From UBA7434 sp042090785 (GTDB lineage Bacteria; Pseudomonadota; Gammaproteobacteria; Pseudomonadales; UBA7434), in NCBI GenBank assembly GCA_042090785.1, contig JBELIP010000008.1, positions 1 to 64,000 of the forward strand: DNA of 64,000 nt, given 5' to 3'. The notes below the pieces were generated by a model that was given only the letters and a program-made list of their open reading frames with translations, was not told the DNA's origin and made no database searches. The stretch's first letter is position 1, and every line of letters starts with the position of its first letter. Made by a program: the position numbers and the translations under genes. Below are positions 53,497 to 63,180 of this stretch, piece by piece.

Positions 53497-54516
53497 TTAG
53501 CTATTAAATTTGTTATAGATAGCAGAGCATTGCAACAACAACGACTCTAATAACAAGCGCGGGTTGGCGTTTTGAGCCAAAGCCACCTTTGCTGCCGCTA
53601 CACAATCATAAATTTTATGTATCTCACTCGCAGGCAAGTTCGCTATTGGCAACTGACTGATACTGCCGTTATTAGCGGCTGTTTTAGCGCTATCTTGACT
53701 ACTTTTTACACCAACACTGATTAATCGTAAAAAACTGTCTAAAAAATCTGGCAACTGTGACGAATCAATACTTTTTGCAACATTCTGAGCACTTTCGCGA
53801 CCACTAAAAAATGACGCTAACAATTTTTCATCCAGCTGTGTATCAATACCACCATTGAGCAATTCATAGACGCGCCCAGGAAAGCCTCTACCCTGCTCAA
53901 TCGCTTGCTGAATATCTACTGCGGAAAAATCATCGCTTAACCAACGAACAATTTCATCCTGTGCAGGAATCGCAAAGCTTAAGCGCTGACACCTAGAAAT
54001 AATGGTGGGTAATATTTTACTCGCATGATGAGCCACCAATAAAAAGTAGGTATTAGCAGGCGGCTCTTCTAAAACTTTAAGTAAAGCGTTAGCGGCATTT
54101 TCGTTCATCTGCTCAGCCGGACTAATCACACAGACTTTATTGCCACCTTGCTGAGCTGTTTGCTGGAGTCGCGTTTGCACTTGTCTAATAGTGTCGATAC
54201 GCAATACTTTACGCGGCTCTTCTGGCTGCACATTAAGCCAATCTGGGTGTGTACCAGCAATACAAAGCTGACACGATTTACATTGCCCGCAAGCAACACC
54301 ATTAAACGGCGACGCACATAATAGAAACTGCGCAAACTCACGCGCAAAGTGGGTTTTCTCAACATATTGCGGCCCCACTAAAATCAACGCATGCGGCAGT
54401 CGCTGCTCTTGATACGCTAAGGCCAAATGTTCCGCCTCTGCTTTATGCCAAGGTCTAAAACCTCGACTACCATCGCAACAAATAGAAATCAGTTGTTCAT
54501 TATTGCTTACAGCCAT
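53497..54516 (-). CDS. holB: DNA polymerase III delta-prime subunit
   Basis: A clamp-loader subunit. 339 residues from ATG 54516 (MAVSNNEQ), with AAGG upstream. The P-loop region reads GPQYVEKTHFA, degenerate as expected for delta-prime, which does not hydrolyse ATP. The zinc module has CGQCKSCQLCIAGTHPDWL. SNAADALL-like NENAANALLKVLEEPP and TIISRCQRL (sensor 1 / SRC region) are typical. It follows tmk by 12 bp. Confidence 0.95.
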   Translation of the reverse strand: MAVSNNEQLISICCDGSRGFRPWHKAEAEHLALAYQEQRLPHALILVGPQYVEKTHFAREFAQFLLCASPFNGVACGQCKSCQLCIAGTHPDWLNVQPEEPRKVLRIDTIRQVQTRLQQTAQQGGNKVCVISPAEQMNENAANALLKVLEEPPANTYFLLVAHHASKILPTIISRCQRLSFAIPAQDEIVRWLSDDFSAVDIQQAIEQGRGFPGRVYELLNGGIDTQLDEKLLASFFSGRESAQNVAKSIDSSQLPDFLDSFLRLISVGVKSSQDSAKTAANNGSISQLPIANLPASEIHKIYDCVAAAKVALAQNANPRLLLESLLLQCSAIYNKFNS

Positions 54517-54528
54517 AAACAACGAACC

Positions 54529-55161
54529 TTATAGTAACCGTAAATCATCAAGCACTGCCTGAAGATCGGCTTGCACTTTTGGCAGAGTTTGAGAGGCATC
54601 AATTAAACGATAACTATGGGTATTGGACGCGGCCCGCTGATGGTAAGCATCGCGAACTCGCTGAAAAAAAGCTGCTTGCTCCACTTCAAAGCGATCAAGT
54701 TCACCGCGCTGCCTTACTCTTTCAGCACTCAACTCTACTGGCACATCAAGAATAATTGTTAAATCTGGTTTTAAGTCGGCCTGCACAAAACGCTCTAACA
54801 GCTCAACTTTGTCACCACCTAATTGCCGCCCTTCTCCTTGGTAAGCATAAGTCGCATCTGTGAACCGGTCGCTCAACACCCACTCACCATTGGCAAGAGC
54901 AGGCTTAATCACTTGCTCAATATGCTGGGCACGCGCAGCGAATATGAGTAGTAACTCGCACATTGGGTGTAATGGCTCATTGTGATGGCACAACAACACA
55001 TCACGTATTTTTTCGGCAATTTCAGTACCACCGGGCTCGCGTGTAACGCGATACTTAATTTTTTGCTTATCAAAGAACTCGCAAATATAGGCTAAGTTGG
55101 TCGACTTACCCGCCCCCTCCATTCCTTCAAGGGTAATGAATTTCGCTGATTCTTTTAGCAT
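54529..55161 (-). CDS. tmk: Thymidylate kinase
   Basis: Phosphorylates dTMP to dTDP. 210 residues: P-loop LEGMEGAGKSTN, the DRX motif VLSDRFTDATYAYQGEGR, TREPGGTEIAEKIR and the lid RGELDRFEVEQAAFF. Positions are standard. It lies between mltG and holB on the reverse strand. Confidence 0.97.
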   Translation of the reverse strand: MLKESAKFITLEGMEGAGKSTNLAYICEFFDKQKIKYRVTREPGGTEIAEKIRDVLLCHHNEPLHPMCELLLIFAARAQHIEQVIKPALANGEWVLSDRFTDATYAYQGEGRQLGGDKVELLERFVQADLKPDLTIILDVPVELSAERVRQRGELDRFEVEQAAFFQRVRDAYHQRAASNTHSYRLIDASQTLPKVQADLQAVLDDLRLL

Positions 55162-55191
55162 TATTTATTAACTTCCACTCACAATAGATAA

Positions 55192-56277
55192 TTAACCAGC
55201 ATCATTTTTAAGTGGTGCTGGAGCCGAGCGGTAATTCGCCCGGCGCTGTTTAATTTGATACTTACGCACCGCGGCCTGATGCTCTTTTAAGGTCGCAGAA
55301 AAATAATGGCTACCGTCACCTTTGGCAACAAAATAAAGGGCATCACCATCAAGCGGATGCAGCGCTGCATGTATTGCCGCACGACCCGGCATAGCAATAG
55401 GTGTCGGCGGTAAACCATGACGCGTGTAAGTGTTATACACCGTATCACGCTTTAAATCAGCACGACGCAAATTTCCGTTATATTTTGCACCCAAACCATA
55501 AATAACACTAGGGTCAGTTTGTAAACGCATCCGCTTTTGCAGACGACGCACAAACACGCCTGCAATTTGTGGTCGCTCATAAGCAACCCCAGTCTCTTTT
55601 TCAATCAATGAGGCCATAATTAATGCTTCGTAAGCCGACTGATAAGGTAGATCTTGATCGCGAGCAGCCCATTCTTCATCTAACACTTTGATCATAGCAA
55701 GATGCGCTCTTAACAGTATGCTGCTGGCGTTGTCACCTCTACTATAAAAATAGGTATCGGGTAAAAACCACCCCTCAGCTTGAGCAACACCGCCCATAAG
55801 GTCTAATGCTCGCGGAGTAAGTAGCTCATTAATATTTTCGTCCGCTGTTGGAGTATCTGCCGAAGAGACATCGCTATTAAGCGTATCGTTAGTGAGCAGC
55901 CGGACTAACATCTGCAAGGTATTATCGCCTTCGAGCAAGGTGACTTTATATTGCAATGAAACGCCACTGCCAAGTATTGCAATAATTTGTGACGGCGAAG
56001 AAAATGCCGGTAAGCGATACTCACCTACTTTTAATAAAAAATCTGGCTCAAAAAAACGCACCCATAATGAGGTTATTAAAGGGCGCTCTAAAATTTTTTG
56101 TTCAGCTAAATCGTTAACAACAGCATTAAAGCCCTTGCCAGATTCCACGGTATACAAGTGAGACTCAGTTAAATGCTTTAGCGGTGAATACCAGTAAGAA
56201 ACCAATAGCTTACCAGCAATAAACATTGAACATAATAAAACGACAAATAAGATAGGGAATACTTTTATGACTTTCAT
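55192..56277 (-). CDS. mltG: Endolytic murein transglycosylase MltG (YceG)
   Basis: An inner-membrane enzyme that cuts nascent glycan strands. 361 residues: one membrane helix at about 7-27 (PILFVVLLCSMFIAGKLLV), a LysM-like region, then the YceG catalytic domain. It carries the Glu in ASLIEKETGVAYERPQIAGVFVRRL, LQTDPSVIYG and DTVYNTYTRHGLPPTPIAMPGRAAI. Order pabC-mltG-tmk is conserved. Confidence 0.96.
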   Translation of the reverse strand: MKVIKVFPILFVVLLCSMFIAGKLLVSYWYSPLKHLTESHLYTVESGKGFNAVVNDLAEQKILERPLITSLWVRFFEPDFLLKVGEYRLPAFSSPSQIIAILGSGVSLQYKVTLLEGDNTLQMLVRLLTNDTLNSDVSSADTPTADENINELLTPRALDLMGGVAQAEGWFLPDTYFYSRGDNASSILLRAHLAMIKVLDEEWAARDQDLPYQSAYEALIMASLIEKETGVAYERPQIAGVFVRRLQKRMRLQTDPSVIYGLGAKYNGNLRRADLKRDTVYNTYTRHGLPPTPIAMPGRAAIHAALHPLDGDALYFVAKGDGSHYFSATLKEHQAAVRKYQIKQRRANYRSAPAPLKNDAG

Positions 56278-56317
56278 AACACCCCCTGACTTATTAAAAA
56301 ATGATTAATCAAAAAAA

Positions 56318-57184
56318 TCATCGTTCATGCAGACTTGAATTAATCGCCTGCTGAAGCGCCGTCAACTTGTCACTTTGAGGCCAGCTATGAATACTGCCAT
56401 TTTTTTTCTGACACTTATGCACTAGCTTCAAGCCTTGAACTGAATTTGTAAGCATTACCCCGTCGCTATTAAATAATCGCTCTAAGGAAATAGCTTCTTC
56501 ACGTACGATAAAGTCAGCATGCTCAATAATATGTTGACGCACGACACCGGCCACACCACAATCAATAATCGGCGGTGTAATCAACTGCCCTGCTTCTAAA
56601 ATAAAAATATTAGCGGATGTTGTTTCAATCACAAGACCAGACTGATCTAACATCAAGCCATCGTCACACCCTTGCAGCTCAACTTCTTTTTTAGCCAGCA
56701 CCTGCTCTAAGCGATTACAGTGCTTAATTCCTGCAAATGCGGGCTGTAAACCCAACCTTGTAGTGCAAACCATCAGCTGGGAAGACGAGTGATTACTTGG
56801 CTGATAAGGCTTAAGTAAAGTAAGACGATTAATTGATAGATTTTCACCACCATATCCAAAAACGGATGAGCCACGACTGACCACCAGCTTAAGTACATGA
56901 TTAGTAGATTTTTCAGGGAGATGAGTTAAGGCATTATCAATATCGGCTTGAATAAGTTCAGCTGAACAGTCAATACCTAAACGCTTTAAACCAATAGACA
57001 AACGCTGCATATGCAGATTTAACAACTGAACCTTGCTGTTAGAGACTAACAAGGTTTCAAACACACCATCACCAAAAGTATTTGACCGATTCAACAAAAA
57101 TTCGGCATTTGAGGCAACACTTGCAGACTCGAGTGGTGAAGCAATTAACTCACCATTAAACCAAGCATAAAGCGTTGCCGTCAT
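56318..57184 (-). CDS. pabC: Aminodeoxychorismate lyase
   Basis: A PLP fold-type IV enzyme making 4-aminobenzoate for folate. 288 residues: FGDGVFETLLV, LNLHMQRLSIGLKRLGI, the Schiff-base lysine in GIKHCNRLEQVLAKKEV, and IIETTSANIFIL with PIIDCGVAGVVRQ. It starts three bases after the fabF stop and is cotranscribed with it. Confidence 0.95.
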   Translation of the reverse strand: MTATLYAWFNGELIASPLESASVASNAEFLLNRSNTFGDGVFETLLVSNSKVQLLNLHMQRLSIGLKRLGIDCSAELIQADIDNALTHLPEKSTNHVLKLVVSRGSSVFGYGGENLSINRLTLLKPYQPSNHSSSQLMVCTTRLGLQPAFAGIKHCNRLEQVLAKKEVELQGCDDGLMLDQSGLVIETTSANIFILEAGQLITPPIIDCGVAGVVRQHIIEHADFIVREEAISLERLFNSDGVMLTNSVQGLKLVHKCQKKNGSIHSWPQSDKLTALQQAINSSLHER

Positions 57185-57187
57185 ACT

Positions 57188-58426
57188 CTATACCCGATTA
57201 AATATCACAGTACCGTTAGTGCCACCAAAGCCAAAGGAGTTAGACATGGCGATATCAATCGTTTTTTCTTGAGCGGTATGAGGCACGTAATTTAAATTGC
57301 AGCCTTCCGCCGGATTATCAAGATTAATGGTCGGTGGCGCCACACCGTCTCTGATTGCTAACACAGAGAAAACCGCTTCTACAGCTCCTGCCGCACCTAA
57401 TAAATGACCCACCATCGATTTAGTTGAACTCACAGCGACATCTTTTGCCGCCGCACCAAATACCGATTCAACCGCCAAGGATTCTGCCAGGTCACCTGCA
57501 TTAGTCGACGTACCATGCGCATTAACATAATCAATATCGGCTGGGTTAATACCTGCATCATTAACTGCATTAAGCATTGATGCAGCAGCACCACTACCAT
57601 CGGCTGGTGGTGATGTCATATGATATGCATCACCACTCATTCCAAAACCAGAAAGCTCGGCATATATTTTTGCACCGCGCGCTTTAGCCGTTTCGTATTC
57701 TTCTAACACCAGTACGCCGGCACCATCACTTAAAACAAAACCATCGCGATCTTTATCCCAAGGCCTGCTTGCCGCTTCGGGGTCATCGTTGCGGCATGAC
57801 AATGCGCGCGCAGCAGCAAAACCACCTAAACCAACAGGCGTGGTTGCCATTTCAGCCCCACCCACAACCATTACGTCTGCATCACCCATTTGAATCATAC
57901 GACCAGCAACACCAATATTATGCGTACCGGTAGTACAAGCTGTAACAATAGCGATATTTGGTCCTTGAAAACCATACTTAATAGAAAGGTTGCCGCCAAT
58001 CATATTTACAATAGAGCCAGGCACAAAGAAAGGAGAGATTTTACGTGGCCCGCGAACTTCTAAAATTTCACGCGTTTTTTCAATTGAACCAATACCACCA
58101 ATACCTGAGCCGATAGCCGCACCTATGCGGCCGCGGTTTTCATCAGTGACTTCTAAACCTGAATCGGTAATGGCTTCAATACCTGCAGCCATACCATATT
58201 GAATAAACGGGTCCATTTTGCGTGCATCTTTGAGAGGAATATATTCTGAGACATCAAAATCCTTTATGCTACCGCCAAAGCGCGTGGTGTAAGCTGAAAC
58301 ATCAAAACTCGTAATCGGCACAATGCCGCTCTTGCCGTTTTTAACTGCCGCCCAGCTATCCTCGACATTATTGCCTACAGGGCTCACCATACCAACACCG
58401 GTAACAACTACTCTTCTCTTTGACAC
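57188..58426 (-). CDS. fabF: Beta-ketoacyl-ACP synthase II
   Basis: Elongates acyl-ACP. 412 residues: VVVTGVGMVSPVGNN, Cys in IVTACTTGTHNIG, His in VNAHGTSTNAGD and SSTKSMVGHLLGAAG, and the C-terminal SNSFGFGGTNGTVIF. It is the last fab gene of the operon, with a hairpin between it and acpP that may lower its expression relative to acpP. Confidence 0.98.
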   Translation of the reverse strand: MSKRRVVVTGVGMVSPVGNNVEDSWAAVKNGKSGIVPITSFDVSAYTTRFGGSIKDFDVSEYIPLKDARKMDPFIQYGMAAGIEAITDSGLEVTDENRGRIGAAIGSGIGGIGSIEKTREILEVRGPRKISPFFVPGSIVNMIGGNLSIKYGFQGPNIAIVTACTTGTHNIGVAGRMIQMGDADVMVVGGAEMATTPVGLGGFAAARALSCRNDDPEAASRPWDKDRDGFVLSDGAGVLVLEEYETAKARGAKIYAELSGFGMSGDAYHMTSPPADGSGAAASMLNAVNDAGINPADIDYVNAHGTSTNAGDLAESLAVESVFGAAAKDVAVSSTKSMVGHLLGAAGAVEAVFSVLAIRDGVAPPTINLDNPAEGCNLNYVPHTAQEKTIDIAMSNSFGFGGTNGTVIFNRV

Positions 58427-58477
58427 AACTTAACTCCTGCCAACTGACACATAACCAAAAATGGAATCCCTATAAAC

Positions 58478-58509
58478 AAAAACCGCTTCTGCAAACAGAA
58501 GCGGTTTTT
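58478..58509. terminator. Perfect hairpin between acpP and fabF, partial terminator
   Basis: AAAAACCGCTTCTG pairs exactly with CAGAAGCGGTTTTT around CAAA. It has the form of a bidirectional intrinsic terminator. In the operon direction it follows acpP, which fits the need for far more ACP than FabF. Confidence 0.9.
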
Positions 58510-58684
58510 ATTCAAAAATAAATTTCACTCGTCTGCTAAAGGATAAACATAGTTTTACAAAAAAACTATGCCTCTCAGAACGAGCCAACAACTTATAGAG
58601 TGCTGACTACTGATACCTTACGAAAACAAGCAGTAACGAGAAAGACCGCTTTAAAGCCAACTAAAAAAAGCAGGCTTTAAAAAA

Positions 58685-58921
58685 TTAGTCTAGGTGCTTC
58701 GTAATATAATCGATAGCAAGCTGAACAGTAGTAATTGATTCGGCTTCTTCGTCAGGAATTTCAGTTTCAAATTCCTCTTCAAGTGCCATAACCAACTCTA
58801 CAGTATCAAGTGAGTCAGCACCCAAGTCTTCAACAAAAGACGCCGAGTTTTGGATCTCATCTTCTTTAACGCCTAACTGTTCTGCAACAATCTTTTTTAC
58901 ACGTTCATCAATACTGCTCAT
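58685..58921 (-). CDS. acpP: Acyl carrier protein
   Basis: Carries growing acyl chains on a 4'-phosphopantetheine bound to Ser in GADSLDTVELVMALEEEF. 78 residues from ATG 58921 (MSSIDERVKKIVAEQLGV), identical in length to E. coli ACP. A TTG frame four codons longer overlaps the GGAG site, so the ATG is preferred, although its spacing of 12 is long. Confidence 0.98.
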   Translation of the reverse strand: MSSIDERVKKIVAEQLGVKEDEIQNSASFVEDLGADSLDTVELVMALEEEFETEIPDEEAESITTVQLAIDYITKHLD

Positions 58922-59200
58922 GGTTCTATTCAACTCCTAAAAATTTAAACTGGACCAACTTATTTAATCTGTTTTGATAACACGATTTAACGAGTGACTG
59001 GCCGTGGCTGGAAGCCCAAGTGGCTTCTTCGTCAGACCCCACAATCTGTTAAAGCAAAAGCTGGCATCTGAATGCGGCGCATTGTACCTTGATTACTTTA
59101 AAATGTAAGGGGTTTTTCCATATTTCCCTTGCTTAACCGGCCGTCAAATTACCGCTCTCGACCGACTACTTTTTAACCTTTTAATGCAAAAAATGCGCAT

Positions 59201-59944
59201 TTAGGCCATATACATGCCGCCATTGACATGAATTGTTTCGCCAGTGATGTAACTGCCGGCTTCCCCGGCTAAAAAACCCACCACATTGGCTATTTCTTGC
59301 GGCTGGCCTAGGCGAGCTAACGGGATTTGCGTTAACAAGGCATCTTTTTGCTGATCAGGCAAACCACTGGTCATATCGGTATCAATAAAACCAGGCGCTA
59401 CCGTATTGACAGTCACCGAACGAGAGCCAAGTTCACGTGCCATTGAGCGACTAAAGCCCTCAACGCCGGCTTTAGTTGCCGCATAATTAGCCTGTCCAGC
59501 ATTACCCATTGTGCCCACCACCGAGCTGATATTAATAATTCGACCCCAACGCGCTTTAGTCATTCCTCGTAAACAGGCTTTAACTACGCGATAAACTGAG
59601 TTTAAATTGGTATCAATAACCGAATCCCACTCGTCCTCTTTCATACGCATCATAATATTGTCACGGGTAATACCCGCATTGTTAACCACAATCAAGGGCG
59701 CGCCATATTGCTCGGTAATGGCTTTAATAACACTAACCACTTGCTCGGCATCAGTAACATTTAATGCAAAACCAGAACCACTTACACCGGCCTCATTTAA
59801 ATAAGCACTAATATTCTCTGCACCATTATCGGTCGTCGCAGTCCCTATAACTGTCGCTCCAGCTGCACCTAGGGTCAATGCAATTGAACGACCAATACCA
59901 CGGCTTGCGCCTGTAACTAAAGCCACCTTTCCACTTAAAGACAT
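59201..59944 (-). CDS. fabG: 3-oxoacyl-ACP reductase
   Basis: An NADPH-dependent short-chain dehydrogenase. 247 residues from ATG 59944 (MSLSGKVALVTGASRGIGRSIA) with AGGA upstream; a longer frame adds eight residues. The catalytic set is in INISSVVGTMGNAGQANYAATKAG (Ser, Tyr, Lys) and NNAGITRDNIMMRMKEDEW, the FabG hallmark. Between fabD and acpP. Confidence 0.98.
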   Translation of the reverse strand: MSLSGKVALVTGASRGIGRSIALTLGAAGATVIGTATTDNGAENISAYLNEAGVSGSGFALNVTDAEQVVSVIKAITEQYGAPLIVVNNAGITRDNIMMRMKEDEWDSVIDTNLNSVYRVVKACLRGMTKARWGRIINISSVVGTMGNAGQANYAATKAGVEGFSRSMARELGSRSVTVNTVAPGFIDTDMTSGLPDQQKDALLTQIPLARLGQPQEIANVVGFLAGEAGSYITGETIHVNGGMYMA

Positions 59945-60010
59945 CGTTATATCCTGTTTAAAATTCAAATAATTAACTTAAAAAATTATGAGTTAAATGG
60001 GTGATACACC

Positions 60011-60949
60011 CTAAAGCGCATTCAGCGCCGAGACTATCGCCTCTGGCTCCTCTAAGGCATGAACAGCTAACGGTTTATGTATGCGTCGCGATAAACCACT
60101 TAACACTTTTCCTGGGCCACATTCAATTGTCGTCTCAACCCCCTGTGCCACCATATATTCAATACAATTTGTCCATTGTACGGGGCTATAAATCTGCTCA
60201 ACCATTAACTGGCGAATACGTTCGGGATTGCTTTCTGGCAAGGCATTAACATTATGAATAATTGGAATGTGTGGGGTAGAAAATTCAATACCCGCTAATA
60301 CCTCTGCCAATTTGTCACCAGCAGGCTGCATTAAAGAGGTATGGAAAGGCGCGCTAACCGGTAGTGGTAATGCACGCTTGGCGCCCGCTTCTTTACACGC
60401 CGCCATGGCTTGCGTCACTGCCTCAGCATGACCGGCAATAACCACCTGCCCAGGCGAGTTAAAGTTAACCGCCTGAACAACTTCGCGGCCCGATAGTTTG
60501 TCACAAATTGCAATAATCGACGCATCATCAAGACCAATAATCGCCGCCATAGCACCCACGCCCACCGGCACAGCTGATTGCATAAACTGGCCGCGCTGCT
60601 TGACTAAATCGACAGCAGACTCAAAGCTAATCACCTCACTGCATACAAGGGCACTAAACTCACCTAAGCTATGACCCGCTAACAAACTCGGCTTAACGCC
60701 GCCGTTAGCACACCAAACTCGCCATAATGCAACACTGGCTGTTAGTAATAGCGGCTGAGTTTTTTCGGTTAAATTAAGCGCGTCTTGCGGACCAGTTTGC
60801 ACCAAGTCCCAAAGGTCATAGCCCAACACTTCTGATGCCTGCGCAAAGGTTTGTGTAACCTCACTATAATTTGCCGCTGCATTCGCCAGCATGCCCACTT
60901 TTTGTGAACCCTGACCAGGAAAGACAAATGCCAATTGATTCTGACTCAT
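60011..60949 (-). CDS. fabD: Malonyl-CoA:ACP transacylase
   Basis: Loads malonyl groups onto ACP. 312 residues: FVFPGQGSQKVGML, the nucleophile in LAGHSLGEFSALVC, RGQFMQSAVPVGVGAMAAI, His in PVSAPFHTSLMQPA, and IECGPGKVLSGL. It follows plsX directly, with no fabH between. Confidence 0.98.
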   Translation of the reverse strand: MSQNQLAFVFPGQGSQKVGMLANAAANYSEVTQTFAQASEVLGYDLWDLVQTGPQDALNLTEKTQPLLLTASVALWRVWCANGGVKPSLLAGHSLGEFSALVCSEVISFESAVDLVKQRGQFMQSAVPVGVGAMAAIIGLDDASIIAICDKLSGREVVQAVNFNSPGQVVIAGHAEAVTQAMAACKEAGAKRALPLPVSAPFHTSLMQPAGDKLAEVLAGIEFSTPHIPIIHNVNALPESNPERIRQLMVEQIYSPVQWTNCIEYMVAQGVETTIECGPGKVLSGLSRRIHKPLAVHALEEPEAIVSALNAL

Positions 60950-61006
60950 TCATTAACCCTTAAATGTATTAACACAAAATAATTTTCTCATCGAAGCAAC
61001 GTTAAC

Positions 61007-62008
61007 TTAACCTAGCGCGACTTCTAATTTCTTTATTAGTTGACCCTGACTAGCATCAACCGCTTTTTGTATGGCAACGGTAAAACCGGCTACGCCACTT
61101 GCACCATGACTTTTAATCACTGGCTGTTTAAGCCCTAACAGGACGGCACCATTAAATTGCTCAGGGTCAATGGCACGCATTAATTGAGCAGTGTTGTCCT
61201 TTGTCTCTGATACTGAGGCAGGAGCCACTGTTAATAGTTCATGTGCACTCGACCGAATATAAGCGGCCGTTCCCTCGCAAGATTTCAACGCGATATTGCC
61301 GACAAAACCATCACAGAAGATAACATCACAGTTGCCCTCTAACAGTTGATTACCTTCTATTAAGCCCTCGAAATTCAACGTCGGATCAGCCTCACATAAT
61401 TGCACAGCAAGATTCACTGCAGAATTGCCTTTACCCGCTTCGGCACCAATACTTAATGCACAAACCCGTGCTTGCGAATTACCCTGTAGAGCATTAACTA
61501 AAGCACCGCCCATACGCGCAAATTGATGCAATTGCTCGCCCGAACAGTCGACATTACCACCAACATCTAACATAAAAGTGTTGCTTTTAAAGGTAGGTAA
61601 TTGAGCACAGATAGCTAAACGTTTTATACCGTCAATCAGGCCACAGGAGTGGCGAGCTAGCCCGACTAATGCGCCGGTGTTACCTGCACTCACAAAAGCA
61701 TCAGCAGTGCCCTGTGCAACCGCCTTAAGCGCTAACAGCATAGAAGTATCATCTCGCTGCCTTAATACTTCAGCCGGCTTAGCTGACATATCAACAACAT
61801 GGTTAGTGTGGACCACCGACACTCTATCTAATAATTCTGGCGAGTTTTTTAGAAGACCATTATCTTGAAGGCAAGACTGGATACGCTCTTTATGACCAAA
61901 CAGTATTATCTGCTCAATTGAAGCATTAGAAACTAACGCCTTTAGTGAAGCGGGGATTGTGACTGCCACACCAAAGTCGCCGCCCATTGCATCAATAGCA
62001 ATTTTCAT
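61007..62008 (-). CDS. plsX: Phosphate acyltransferase PlsX
   Basis: Makes acyl-phosphate from acyl-ACP for phospholipid synthesis. 333 residues: IAIDAMGGDFG, DAFVSAGNTGALVGLA, MLDVGGNVDC, IGAEAGKGN, and FCDGFVGNIALKSCEGTA. Between rpmF and fabD. Confidence 0.97.
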   Translation of the reverse strand: MKIAIDAMGGDFGVAVTIPASLKALVSNASIEQIILFGHKERIQSCLQDNGLLKNSPELLDRVSVVHTNHVVDMSAKPAEVLRQRDDTSMLLALKAVAQGTADAFVSAGNTGALVGLARHSCGLIDGIKRLAICAQLPTFKSNTFMLDVGGNVDCSGEQLHQFARMGGALVNALQGNSQARVCALSIGAEAGKGNSAVNLAVQLCEADPTLNFEGLIEGNQLLEGNCDVIFCDGFVGNIALKSCEGTAAYIRSSAHELLTVAPASVSETKDNTAQLMRAIDPEQFNGAVLLGLKQPVIKSHGASGVAGFTVAIQKAVDASQGQLIKKLEVALG

Positions 62009-62223
62009 AAGCAGAAAATTCGAATTTGAGGAATATAATTTAAGGGCGCTAAAATAAAATTGCCCCGTACACTACTTATCTTCAAAGAAAGCATTAGTTT
62101 CAAAGAAAATAACCTGTAAGGAGCATTCATATTTCAAACAGTGAGGTTCTGCACTTTACTTACAATAGCTAACTATAATACTAAGTGTAAGACTAACTAT
62201 AAGTTAAGTGCAGATAATTTACG

Positions 62224-62406
62224 CTAGTCGTCTAAGTCAGTGTTAACGACTTTTTTACCACGGTAAAAACCTTCAGGAGTGACATGATGACGACGATGCT
62301 TTTCACCACTGCTCTCATCTACCGATAACACGCCTTCTACCAAGCTATCATGTGAACGACGTTGGCCACGACGAGAACGAGTTACTTTACTTTTTTGTAC
62401 TGCCAT
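62224..62406 (-). CDS. rpmF: 50S ribosomal protein L32
   Basis: 60 residues: MAVQKSKVTRSRRGQRRSHD, then KHRRHHVTPEGFYRGKKV. The zinc-type CxxC pair is absent, the usual state in L32 of this group. Its ATG overlaps the yceD stop by one base (TAATG), so translation is coupled. Confidence 0.97.
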   Translation of the reverse strand: MAVQKSKVTRSRRGQRRSHDSLVEGVLSVDESSGEKHRRHHVTPEGFYRGKKVVNTDLDD

Positions 62407-62996
62407 TACATTTGCTCCTGACCGCCACCGGCCTTTAACGTTTTTAGCACATCAAAAGGGTTATCCATACCCATATCTGAGCGCCGTTCAATTTCTTGTA
62501 TTGGCTTGTCTGCCAACACATGACTTATATTATCTTGATCCGTATGTTTGTCTGCGCGTTTTGGATGCATAGCAACCTTTTCTGGATGCATAGCAACAAC
62601 GGGCAAACTCAACAAAATTTCTTCTTCAATTAACGCATCAATATCTAACACACCCTCATCATTAAGCAGGATGGGTTCGTAATCTTTTATCTGTGCTCGC
62701 GCCTCTTCGTCGTGAGCCGCAACCGTCAGTGTCGTCTCTATGCTAACTGACACAGTAACCGGCTCTAAACAGCGCTGGCATTGCATTTCAACATCGCCAT
62801 TAATCTGCACATCTATCTTTGACTTTTTAGACTCATTTAAGCCAAAATCGAGTTCAACTTGAAAACTGCCTGCAAACGCTGAAATTGCACCATCAACTCG
62901 CGGCAAGCGCTCTGGAACCACATAACCGGCCAAAATAGCACGACTATCGACGAGCTTTCTAACGGTGACAGACTGAGGCAACTTTTCACTAGGCAT
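62406..62996 (-). CDS. yceD: YceD family (DUF177) 23S rRNA accumulation protein
   Basis: Needed for normal 23S rRNA levels in homologues. 196 residues: the conserved MQCQRCLEPV pair of cysteines, the end motif NPFDVLKTLK. The middle has an inserted in-frame repeat (VAMHPEK then VAMHPKR) from a 21-bp tandem duplication. Most family members have one copy of the VVxMH segment. It is first in the rpmF-plsX-fab operon. Confidence 0.93.
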   Translation of the reverse strand: MPSEKLPQSVTVRKLVDSRAILAGYVVPERLPRVDGAISAFAGSFQVELDFGLNESKKSKIDVQINGDVEMQCQRCLEPVTVSVSIETTLTVAAHDEEARAQIKDYEPILLNDEGVLDIDALIEEEILLSLPVVAMHPEKVAMHPKRADKHTDQDNISHVLADKPIQEIERRSDMGMDNPFDVLKTLKAGGGQEQM

Positions 62997-63180
62997 AATC
63001 GGGCGGATTCTATAGGGATTACCTGCGTTACGTCAATTTGATTTTTAACCGATTATTGGTAAAAACGGCCTCTACAGGCACTTAATATCTATTTTTGGAC
63101 GAATCGATGTCTATTTTTAGGTTAATGCCCCTCTTTCTAGGCCCAACTAATTGATAAAAGTAAGATTTGGAGCAATATTA

